From contig NZ_KK073768.1 in assembly GCF_000582685.1 (NCBI RefSeq), positions 4,723,870-4,787,869 of the forward strand: 64,000 nucleotides of DNA, in the 5' to 3' direction. The position numbers and the translations under genes are program-made. Shown here piece by piece: positions 42,794 to 50,256 of this stretch. Every line of letters begins with the position of its first letter. Positions within the stretch are counted from its first letter, which is position 1. Under the pieces are notes generated by a model. The model ran no database searches. It was given only the letters and a program-made list of their open reading frames with translations, and was not told where the DNA came from. This DNA comes from [Scytonema hofmanni] UTEX 2349 (lineage in GTDB: Bacteria; Cyanobacteriota; Cyanobacteriia; Cyanobacteriales; Nostocaceae).

Positions 42794-44635
42794 CGCAAAC
42801 TTAGGTAAATTATCCTGACGCCACTTCGCATCTGTTTTCCGATTTGTTCGCAATTCCAAAACCCGAATTCCCTTACTTGGCAAGAAAGTTAACTTTTGTT
42901 GCAACTTATCCCAAGAAGTAATCAATTCATGCTCTACTCCATAAGTAGCGCACAATTGAGCAAAATCAATATCTTGCGGAGTGGCAAAAAATTCTTCAAA
43001 TGGTGGGTCAAATTGAGCTATGGGTAACATTTCAAAAATCCCACCGCCATTGTTATTAATTAACACAATCGTGAGATGTCCAACAAACTTATTTCTAATT
43101 AAAAAGCCATTGGTATCATGTAATAAAGATAAATCTCCAGTTAACATGACACTACTTTGACGACGATGGGCGATTCCCAAAGCAGTGGATAGTGTACCAT
43201 CTATACCATTGGCACCTCGATTAAAATGCGATCGCACTCCTAAATTATTCGGCTTCCAGAAAAATTCTACATCGCGCACCGGCATACTGTTGGCGATAAA
43301 TAGCGGCGTTCCCGGTGGTAGAATCTGTGAAAGCAACCAAGCAGCTTTACTTTCCACTAACTGATTCATTGTCACCATAGTTTGATCAACATTTGACCGA
43401 ACTTGCGCTTCCGCATCACACCAAAGTTGAAGATAAGGGGATGAGGGAGATGAGGGAGATGAGGAAGTAGCAATAATTCCCCCTTGTCCCCCTTGTCCCC
43501 CTTGTCCCCCACTCCCCCACTCCCCCACTCCCTGCGCTAGCTGTTCAATCGCTACTCGTAGGTGAATTGTCTTACCGTGAAGGGGGTCAAGGTTTTGGTC
43601 GCTAGGGTCAATTATCCAGCGTTTGGGTTGTGTAGTATTTAGCCAGGTACGCAGTTGTTTACTAGTGGGAAGTTCCCCAACTTGAATTACTATTTCTGGT
43701 GCTAACTGCTGCGAAAGATTCTCATTTCGCAAAATTAAATCATAGGTAGATATTAAATAGGGGTTGAGGTCAGCATAATTTCTGACTGGGGAAAGTCCCT
43801 CTGCAAGAACCGGAAATTTTAAGGTTTGGGAAAGTTGCGCGATCGCACTACAATATTCTTTTGGCTGCTGCACTTGAGCAACACCGGCAATTATTATCCC
43901 TCGCTGACATTGTAACCATTCTTGGGGTATGGGTATTGGGGATTGGGGAATGGGGGAAAAAGTTGTTATTCCAGAAAAGAATTCTTCCTGGTCAAATTGT
44001 AGAGACGCGAAATTTGAGCCAGCGCGTTGCGGGGGTTCCCCCCGTTGTAGCGACTGGCGTCGCGTCTCTACACTTGCATCGGGAATTGGTGCGAGGGGAT
44101 CGCGAAAAGGTATATTTAGATGTACTGGACCTGGGACATGATAAAGCGACTTTTCCCATGCATGAATTACCGTTTGTCGCAGATAAGCTAACATTTGCAT
44201 ATCTGATGAAGGTAAAGCTAACTCTGTTTGCCAGTTTGGGTAATTTCCATATAGCTTCAATTGGTCTATGGTTTGTCCAGAGTGGCAATCTCGCAATTCT
44301 TGCGGTCTATCAGCAGTTAATATCAACAAAGGGACGCGACTTTCTCTAGCTTCTATGACTGCTGGGTAAAAGTTTGCTCCCCCAGTTCCCGAACTGCAAA
44401 TCAATACTACAGGACGTTTGGTTGCTTTGGCTACTCCCAAAGCAAAAAAAGCAGCGGAACGTTCGTCAAGAATAGAAATCGCTTCAATATTATATGATGC
44501 TTTGGCAAAGGCGAATGCTAAAGGTGTGGAACGCGAACCAGGACAAATTACTGCACAAGTCAATCCTAAGCGGGAAAGTGTTTCCGCCAAGATAAAGGAA
44601 CAAAGTTGATTCGTATTGTTAAAAGCGATCGGCAT
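42788..44635 (-). CDS. menD: SEPHCHC synthase (MenD), with in-frame repeat insertions
   Basis: ThDP-dependent enzyme joining isochorismate and 2-oxoglutarate in phylloquinone (vitamin K1) synthesis. Motifs: CPGSRSTPLAFAFAK, SILDERSAAFFALG, ICSSGTGGANFYPAV, LTADRPQELRDCHSGQTIDQ, LTGDLSLLHDTNG and INNNGGGIFEMLP. ATG at 44635 (MPIAFNNTN) gives 615 residues; the frame continues into a heptamer array upstream (MPNAQCP repeats), which is not real coding. Three repeat-encoded inserts interrupt the usual sequence: about 188-212 (GTAGAGACG hairpin), 223-238 (SPIPQSPIPIPQ) and 368-399 (GSGGQGGQGGQGG...SSSPSSPSS). The catalytic motifs remain intact. Confidence 0.94.
   Translation of the reverse strand: MPIAFNNTNQLCSFILAETLSRLGLTCAVICPGSRSTPLAFAFAKASYNIEAISILDERSAAFFALGVAKATKRPVVLICSSGTGGANFYPAVIEARESRVPLLILTADRPQELRDCHSGQTIDQLKLYGNYPNWQTELALPSSDMQMLAYLRQTVIHAWEKSLYHVPGPVHLNIPFRDPLAPIPDASVETRRQSLQRGEPPQRAGSNFASLQFDQEEFFSGITTFSPIPQSPIPIPQEWLQCQRGIIIAGVAQVQQPKEYCSAIAQLSQTLKFPVLAEGLSPVRNYADLNPYLISTYDLILRNENLSQQLAPEIVIQVGELPTSKQLRTWLNTTQPKRWIIDPSDQNLDPLHGKTIHLRVAIEQLAQGVGEWGSGGQGGQGGQGGIIATSSSPSSPSSPYLQLWCDAEAQVRSNVDQTMVTMNQLVESKAAWLLSQILPPGTPLFIANSMPVRDVEFFWKPNNLGVRSHFNRGANGIDGTLSTALGIAHRRQSSVMLTGDLSLLHDTNGFLIRNKFVGHLTIVLINNNGGGIFEMLPIAQFDPPFEEFFATPQDIDFAQLCATYGVEHELITSWDKLQQKLTFLPSKGIRVLELRTNRKTDAKWRQDNLPKFAE
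43439..43530. repeat. In-frame 9-mer and 8-mer repeats inside menD
   Basis: GATGAGGGA (9 nt) about three times, CCCCCTTGT (9 nt) three times, then CCCCCACT (8 nt) three times. The total stays in frame and encodes a Ser/Pro- and Gly-rich linker. Confidence 0.85.
43999..44071. repeat. GTAGAGACGCG repeat inserted in the menD coding sequence
   Basis: Arms GTAGAGACGCG (43999-44009) and CGCGTCTCTAC (44061-44071), with a GC-rich inner palindrome. It is translated as about 25 residues (VETRRQSLQRGEPPQRAGSN and following). Confidence 0.8.
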
Positions 44636-44648
44636 TAATTCAAATATT

Positions 44649-44788
44649 GGGCATTGGGCATTGGGCATTGGGCATTGGGCATTGGGCATTGGGCATTGGG
44701 CATTGGGCATTGGGCATTGGGCATTGGGCATTGGGCATTGGGCATTGGGCATTGGGCATTGGGCATTGGGCATTGGGCATTGGGCATT
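44649..44788. repeat. GGGCATT heptamer array, 20 perfect copies
   Basis: 140 bp of uninterrupted 7-bp units directly upstream of the menD start (13 bp away). STRR type. It is the source of the spurious MPNAQCP N-terminal extension. Confidence 0.97.
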
Positions 44789-44800
44789 GGATAAATTCTT

Positions 44801-44898
44801 CCTAGTCCCTAGTCCCTAGTCCCTAGTCCCTAGTCCCTAGTCCCTAGTCCCTAGTCCCTAGTCCCTAGTCCCTAGTCCCTAGTCCCTAGTCCCTAGTC
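44801..44898. repeat. CCTAGTC heptamer array, 14 copies
   Basis: 98 bp of 7-bp units in the shared menD/folB promoter region, 12 bp after the GGGCATT array. The same unit occurs at 52540 and, inverted, at 37498. Confidence 0.97.
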
Positions 44899-44996
44899 CC
44901 CAATTCCTGATAAAGACAATATTAAATTTTAGATTTTGTATGGGAGAATTCACTATAAAACCCAGAATGCAAAATTCATTTTGAGACTGAAATTTC

Positions 44997-45368
44997 ATGG
45001 ACTCGATTCATTTAACAGGAATTCGCTGCTATGGCTATACAGGCTATCTGGCTGAGGAACAGGTGTTAGGACAATGGTTTGAGGTGGATGTGAAGTTATG
45101 GCTAGATATCTCCACAGCGGCTAAAACTGACGCGATTGAAGACACTGTGGATTATCGCAGTGTCATCGCCAAAGTGCAACATCTAGTAAAGACATCTAAG
45201 TTTGCTTTGATAGAACGTTTAGTAGCCACCATCGCCGATTCTATTCTCATTGAATGCGATCGCGTCTTGAAAGTGCAAGTCACTTTAAGCAAACCTGCCG
45301 CACCTATTCCCGACTTTGGCGGCAAAATTACCATTGAACTGACTAGAAGTAAGTCTAACTGCTCATAG
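44997..45368 (+). CDS. folB: Dihydroneopterin aldolase
   Basis: Cleaves dihydroneopterin to 6-hydroxymethyl-dihydropterin in folate synthesis. The 123-residue protein shows IHLTGIRCYGYTGYLAEEQVLGQWFEVDV, DTVDYRSVIAKV (with the pterin-binding region), FALIERLVATIADSIL (catalytic-type Glu) and VQVTLSKPAAPIPDFGG with Lys. All are typical. It is divergent from menD, and the intergenic region is mostly heptamer repeat. Confidence 0.95.
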   Translation: MDSIHLTGIRCYGYTGYLAEEQVLGQWFEVDVKLWLDISTAAKTDAIEDTVDYRSVIAKVQHLVKTSKFALIERLVATIADSILIECDRVLKVQVTLSKPAAPIPDFGGKITIELTRSKSNCS

Positions 45369-46370
45369 AAACCTAGACAAAGTTACCCAAAAGTCGTCAT
45401 TTTCCCCATGCCCAAAAACTCAATCGAATTGTGGCTGGAGTTTTTTATTTTTTGAACATGTATCAGGACTTACGCACGAACTACGTACTTCCGTCATTGC
45501 GACCCTTCGGTTGCAATCTCAAAGTCTTGTTTTCTCGTAACAAATGCGTAATACCAATTCTATGTGAGGCTGCACATTAACGCCCTTAGGCTGGAAGCCT
45601 GGGGCTACAGAAACAAAGCAGGCACACGCAGGCTAAATTATATGCATCTTCATATAAAATCGGTATGTGATTCAAATGAGAACCACTGTATTTCCCCCTA
45701 TTTTTTATTAGATATAGGCGTAGAAATTAATTATGCGTTGCCCGAAACCCTTGTAAAGACCTCGCAATGCTACATCTCTACGTCTTTTCGAGAGATTTAA
45801 AACTATAGCTTCATCAAAATCGGGGAAATCATCACCAAAACAGTATATTTGAGATGATAACTTTATGTAACATTTTTTATCTAAAGAATGTGTTTCATAT
45901 TACAGTTTTATGTAATATTTTTAATAGAAGTGTGTTTAATATTACACTCTTGTGTAACATTTTTATGCTAAATGCTTGGAACAGCTAGTTGTTTGTTTTT
46001 AAATTTTCGACTTCCATGTGATTTTATTAAGCTTGAAACAATTTTATACACATGCGTAAACATTACCAAAACGTAGTTTTTTTTAATCAATTAGTTACTT
46101 AGATAGAAAAAACTGCCTTTAAGTTTTAGTAATTTGAGGGCAATTTATATCATGCACAAATAACTTGATACTAACCATATATAAACACCCAATTAACTTG
46201 AGTCAACCTCGATAATCCGCATTTCCACACAAATTAGAGTAATAATTATTCAGCTTTTTATGAAGCTATGACGCAGTTAGTTTAGAGATTGATATTATAG
46301 GATTATTCTGTTTCAGATTGCGTTGACACTGACAACAACATCTGAGCTTTCGCCAACCGATTATTTTAGC
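45369..46370. other. 1-kb non-coding region with several repeats
   Basis: No gene. It contains a family B MITE left part at 45474-45550 (right end lost after TGCGTAA), a nested-hairpin repeat at 45582-45634, a diverged GTAAAGACC...TCTCTAC hairpin near 45752-45783, and an AT-rich degenerate direct repeat at 45862-45970 (TATGTAACATTTTT units 42-45 bp apart, 2.4 copies). The remaining AT-rich DNA probably holds the promoter of the GGDEF gene. Confidence 0.65.
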
Positions 46371-47666
46371 ATGGACAGTCCGAAAATCCTAGTTGTTAAG
46401 GACGAAAAAGTCCTAGTCGTAGATATTAGAAACAGATTACAAAACTTACGATATACTGTTTCGCATATCACTAATTCTGGTGAGGAAGCAATAAAAAAAG
46501 TAGCAGAAACTCGTCTACATTTAGTGTTAATTGATATCTGCTTGTCAGTAAAAGTCAATGGAGTGCAAGTGGCAGAAATCATTCTGAATAGTTTCGACTT
46601 ACTTATGCTATACTTGACTAAGTATTTATTAGAGCATACATTACATAAACAGCAGTTAACTAAACCCTTTAGTTACATTCTTAAACCAATTGCAGAAAGA
46701 GACTTACATGTTGCGGTAGAAATGGCTATTTATAAACAGGAGATTGAAAAGAAATTAGAGAAAAAACATCAGCAATTAACTGCAATTATTAATAGTATGG
46801 GCTGTGCCGTAGTTGTGACAGATACAAATGGTTGTGTCCAAATTATGAATCCTGTAGCAGAAGAGCTAACTGGATGGAAGCAAAATGAAGCAATTGGTAA
46901 AGATTTAACCGAAGTTTTTAGTTTGATTGACAGCGAGACGAATGAGCCAATTGAGAATTTAGCTAAACAAGCAATAAAAGCGAATGCAGTTTTGAATTTA
47001 CCAGAAAACTGTACTCTGATTGCTAAAGATGGCAGAAAAATAGCGATTGGGGATAGTGTTGTACCTATCCGGGATGATGATGGGCAAATAACTGGTGCGG
47101 TTTTAGTTTCTCAAGACATCACTAAACGCAAACAGAAAGAAGCGCAACTACTTCGCAATGCATTTTATGATGGGCTAACAACACTACCAAATCGCATTTT
47201 ATTTACAGATAGACTGAGACAAGCAATTGAGCGAAGCAACCGACGCAACGATTATCATTTTGCGGTTTTGTTTTTGGATTTAGATGGCTTCAAAGCAATT
47301 AACGATCGCTTTGGGCACCAAATGGGAGATAATTTCTTAGTAGCGATCGCTAAACGATTAGAATCATGCTTGCGTAGTGGCGATACTGTCGCTCGATTTG
47401 GCGGCGATGAGTTTGCTTTTCTTTTAGAAGAAATTAAAGACGTTAGCGATGCTACCAGTATTGCCAAACGCATTCATGAGTCTTTAGCATTGCCACTTAA
47501 CTTTAATGGACATGACATAATTTGTACAGGCAGTATTGGTATAGCTTTTAGTGGTAGCAAGCATAATGAACCAGAAAGTCTGCTACGAGATGCTGATACA
47601 GCCATGTACCACGCCAAGCAACAAGGTAAGGCTCGTTATAGTATATTTGATGAAGATATGAATTGA
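46371..47666 (+). CDS. Response regulator-PAS-GGDEF diguanylate cyclase
   Basis: About 431 residues: receiver domain (5-120), PAS (about 130-255), GGDEF (about 265-430). The cyclase motif is canonical, RFGGDEFAFL (about 342-351), so c-di-GMP synthesis is expected. The receiver is odd: the usual VVEDE acidic pair reads VVKDEK (K10) and the middle (SFDLLMLYLTKYLLEHTL) is diverged, although D55 and K105 remain. Phosphorylation may be weak or lost. TTG at 46323 opens a longer frame; ATG at 46371 (MDSPKILVV) matches the family. It ends with a terminator at 47727. Confidence 0.9.
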   Translation: MDSPKILVVKDEKVLVVDIRNRLQNLRYTVSHITNSGEEAIKKVAETRLHLVLIDICLSVKVNGVQVAEIILNSFDLLMLYLTKYLLEHTLHKQQLTKPFSYILKPIAERDLHVAVEMAIYKQEIEKKLEKKHQQLTAIINSMGCAVVVTDTNGCVQIMNPVAEELTGWKQNEAIGKDLTEVFSLIDSETNEPIENLAKQAIKANAVLNLPENCTLIAKDGRKIAIGDSVVPIRDDDGQITGAVLVSQDITKRKQKEAQLLRNAFYDGLTTLPNRILFTDRLRQAIERSNRRNDYHFAVLFLDLDGFKAINDRFGHQMGDNFLVAIAKRLESCLRSGDTVARFGGDEFAFLLEEIKDVSDATSIAKRIHESLALPLNFNGHDIICTGSIGIAFSGSKHNEPESLLRDADTAMYHAKQQGKARYSIFDEDMN

Positions 47667-47726
47667 TAGTTGTTAGTTGACGATGACTATCTAGAATCCC
47701 CACAGCGTTTAGTTGCTTCTAGCAAC

Positions 47727-47771
47727 AAAAGCCACCCATATCGTCGTAAGTTTTGCGGGGCTTTTTAGTTT
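47727..47771 (+). terminator. Likely intrinsic terminator after the GGDEF gene
   Basis: AAAAGCCACCC ... GCGGGGCTTTTTAGTTTTT: a 7-bp AAAAGCC/GGCTTTT stem core plus partial extension, loop of about 18 nt, then a T-rich run. Confidence 0.55.
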
Positions 47772-48280
47772 TTGGTTACGACTTATCGGACGCGATGCAT
47801 AAGTCAGGCAACACAGGAGCGATCGCGATCGCACTGACGCACGGCAACGCACCCATCAAAAAGCCGTCCCTGCCTCATGAGGGGGGAGGGACGGCAGTGG
47901 GTTTTCACCTGCATCGAGGTTAAGCGCTGCCGCAGTGGTTATAACTAAAGACGCATCTGAAAAATATATATAGCAATCCTAAATGAGTCGTGAAAATTTC
48001 CGAGTCCTCTCTCTGCGTTCTCTGCGGCTCTGCGGTTAATTTCTTTTTACAAATGATTTAGGACTGCTATATACCATGTTCGTTTAGATGTCAGGAATGA
48101 GATTCTAGTCACAAAGAAGGGTGTGGGGTGTTGGGGGTAGGGTGTGGGGAAGACGGCTGATGCTCAATAGCTTGAACTCCGACTTTCCGCGCTTCGTCGC
48201 TCTTCGACGGGGCTTGTATCCAAGATGGTTGTCGGGGCTATTTCTTTTCCCCACACCCGCCGCCCCTTTAAGGGGGCTGG
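47772..48280. repeat. Non-coding region with strong hairpin and MITE-like element
   Basis: 47863-47895 is a hairpin GCCGTCCCT / AGGGACGGC (9 bp) enclosing the palindrome CCTCATGAGG. 47967-48073 is a 107-bp element with inverted ends TATATAGCAATCCTAAAT and ATTTAGGACTGCTATATA, consistent with a Tc1/IS630-type MITE inserting at TA. 48121-48275 is a GT-rich tract with an imperfect CCCCACAC partner. No gene. Confidence 0.65.
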
Positions 48281-48592
48281 TCACAACTCAGGTTGATCAA
48301 CGATTGCTTCGCTGAGTAAAGCTATCCACATATCTGCTGGATTAGAGTAGTAATCAATTTCTTCAACTTGATATCGACAAGAGTCAGAGCCGTTTTTTAA
48401 AAAAATATAATCACCACGCTTAATACCTTTACCCTGTCCTGTCATATAACCTTTTTTCAAGTCATTTACAGATTCAAATACATAGTCACGTCCGTTGACG
48501 TATCGGGTATAATCATAAGTTTTATTCGGCTGCTGTTTGGGTTTATTTAATAAAAAGCTAAACAGCGATGAAAAAACAACCCTAAGGTTCAT
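48281..48592 (-). CDS. Hypothetical protein (about 103 aa)
   Basis: Not recognised. The core YTRYVNGRDYVFESVNDLKKG, YMTGQGKGIKRGDYIFLK and CRYQVEEIDYYSNPADMWIALL suggests a small beta-barrel-type soluble domain. The frame opens at 48652, with further Met codons at 48610 and 48592; the last (MNLRVVFSSLF) is chosen because the earlier residues look unstructured, but the choice is uncertain. An isolated gene. Confidence 0.6.
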   Translation of the reverse strand: MNLRVVFSSLFSFLLNKPKQQPNKTYDYTRYVNGRDYVFESVNDLKKGYMTGQGKGIKRGDYIFLKNGSDSCRYQVEEIDYYSNPADMWIALLSEAIVDQPEL

Positions 48593-48652
48593 GCTTGACC
48601 TGGTAGAAGACATAAGTAAATTAAAAACAATAATTTGCAAACAGATAAGCAA

Positions 48653-49059
48653 TTTCTTTTGCCCTGATAATTAGCTCCCCTTCAATTTGGGTTATTTATC
48701 ATAATTATGGATACTTCTAACCCAAATGTATTATTATTTTAATCAAGTATTCCTATTTCACAAGGTTTAAATACCTAAAATACCACCACAAACAAGTTTA
48801 AGATGCAAGACTAGTACAGCGGGCGCGTAAATAGCGCAAAGTTGGCGGTTGCCTGTACCGTCCCGCCAAACTTTGTAAGAGAACCAACCATTCTCAATCG
48901 CTAAAAAGCTTGCTCCATATGACTTTTGAATGCGTGACTTTTGAATGCGTGACTTCCGCCTTGCGGTACTAGAAAGGACTTTATAAACAGTGGATAGTCA
49001 TTATCTGGTTTTAGTGAAGGGCAAGGATGTCATTTGTCCAAAATCTGATTTGAAAGCAC
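48653..49059. other. Intergenic region before tRNA-Gln
   Basis: No gene. It includes a hairpin CAAAGTTGGCGG ... CCGCCAAACTTTG (48839-48877) and a 15-bp direct repeat TGACTTTTGAATGCG twice (48920-48950). Confidence 0.6.
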
Positions 49060-49090
49060 TTGACATTACCCTATGAGTGAGTGCTATACT
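49060..49090 (+). promoter_or_regulatory. Probable promoter of tRNA-Gln
   Basis: TTGACA at 49060-49065 and TATACT at 49085-49090, spacer 19 nt (long). The expected start at about 49097 lies 11 nt before the tRNA. Confidence 0.55.
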
Positions 49091-49107
49091 ATTTGAAGTA
49101 AAATCGT

Positions 49108-49179
49108 TGGGGCGTAGCCAAGTGGTAAGGCAGCGGGTTTTGGTCCCGCCATTCCTAGGTTCGAATCCTAGCGCCCCAG
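49108..49179 (+). tRNA. tRNA-Gln (anticodon TTG)
   Basis: 72-nt cloverleaf: acceptor TGGGGCG pairs with CGCCCCA, D-arm TAGCCAAGTGGTAAGGCA, anticodon stem GCGGG/CCCGC with loop TTTTGGT (anticodon TTG), T-arm CTAGGTTCGAATCCTAG, discriminator G. The 3' CCA is not encoded. Confidence 0.97.
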
Positions 49180-49576
49180 TTTGTATGTATAAATGCTAGT
49201 CGTACCACATTCTGTTTGATATTGTATTTAAACCACAAGTAAAGCGAAGATTAATCAGAGCTTGAGGGTTAGGTGTGGCGATGCGTAATATGATTAATAC
49301 TCACTTGAAATTGATAGCTTCATGTAGCTGAGGTTTATTTACAAGATGCTGAGTATATTTTTTTGAATCAGTAGCTGAATAATAGTTACAGTTTGCCTAA
49401 AGGTTGATCGCCTTAAACAAAGTCAGGACTTACGCATTTTAACGATAAACTGTCATTTGTGAGTGTAGCGATCTTCGGAACGAAGAATCTCCGAGATACT
49501 TCTCTTCTCCTTCGGAGACGCTTCGCGAACGAGAGGCTTCAGAAACCCGAACGCTACACTTCGTTTCGCTCAGTAT

Positions 49577-49669
49577 CAGGACTTACGCAAAAATTCTCTC
49601 AAACTCTTATTCCTCTGTTTCCTCTGGGCTCTCTGCGGTTCGTTTTTTGGTCTGTTTGCGTAAGTCCTA
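49577..49669. mobile_element. MITE family B, copy 2 (93 bp)
   Basis: The ends CAGGACTTACGCAAAAA and GTTTGCGTAAGTCCTA are inverted. The exact 5-bp duplication AGTAT lies at 49572-49576 and 49670-49674. It differs from the copy at 28254 by only a few bases. Confidence 0.88.
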
Positions 49670-50179
49670 AGTATGACATTTTCGACTTTGCGTAAAACCG
49701 AAAACCCGCTCTGAGACGTTCCCGTGGAACGTCTCTACGTGTATTTAATAACAACGCAATCTGCTGTAATTCAACTAAAATCTTTGTCCTTTTTGTTTTA
49801 TCCGGAAAAGTTTAAAGTTAATTAGTAAGACTAAACAAATTAGTGCAACCTTCAACACTTGGATTTAAATACTAAACGTGTTAACTTTATGGGAATCTAA
49901 TTAGCTTAGATTGAAGACTCAATTAATTGTATTAATTTATACATATTATCCAGTGGAGACATATATAATTAGCCAAGCAATTTATCGTGCGTAATGTTAC
50001 TGTAGTTGTAGTGCATCGCTCCAAAAAAGATCGGATCGTAAATACTGTCTTCCAGGGTAATGAGTCTATCAGGTTGGTATGAAGCAATACTCAAGTTCGG
50101 CTTGAGATTCTTTGGACTATGAGATTAGTCAGTTCAGTAATTAACCAGGAGTGCCGAAACGTAGCGCAGTGAAGGAGAA

Positions 50180-50236
50180 ATGAAACTCCAGATGCCAAAT
50201 TTTAATCAAGACATAAACTTGCGTAATTACTGTTAG
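50180..50236 (+). CDS. Possible 18-aa leader ORF before the tyrosine kinase
   Basis: MKLQMPNFNQDINLRNYC, preceded by GAAGGAG (very close to the first ATG; about 10 nt from the second ATG at 50192). It ends 20 bp before the kinase start. GGAG and CTCC around the start can pair. Position is the only support. Confidence 0.25.
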   Translation: MKLQMPNFNQDINLRNYC

Positions 50237-50256
50237 TAATTTAATTTACCATTGCC

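Larger units (their letters stand above)
49180..50256. other. 1-kb intergenic region with repeats, upstream of a tyrosine kinase
   Basis: No annotated-size gene. It contains a one-ended family B repeat at 49424-49436, an inverted pair AGTGTAGCG / CGCTACACT (49462-49470, 49552-49560), the complete family B MITE at 49577-49669, a GAGACGTTCCCGTGGAACGTCTC hairpin near 49713-49735, and a tiny ORF at 50180. Confidence 0.65.

Noticed and set aside
44636..44773. N-terminal extension of menD made of MPNAQCP repeats
   Set aside because: It is translation of the GGGCATT array; the conserved MenD start is at 44635.
48121..48315. Reading frame on the plus strand
   Set aside because: GT-rich repeat tract with no protein-like composition, overlapping the end of the gene on the other strand.
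50000..50256. c-di-GMP (GEMM) riboswitch before the tyrosine kinase
   Set aside because: The GEMM consensus core was not found; only a weak local hairpin is present.
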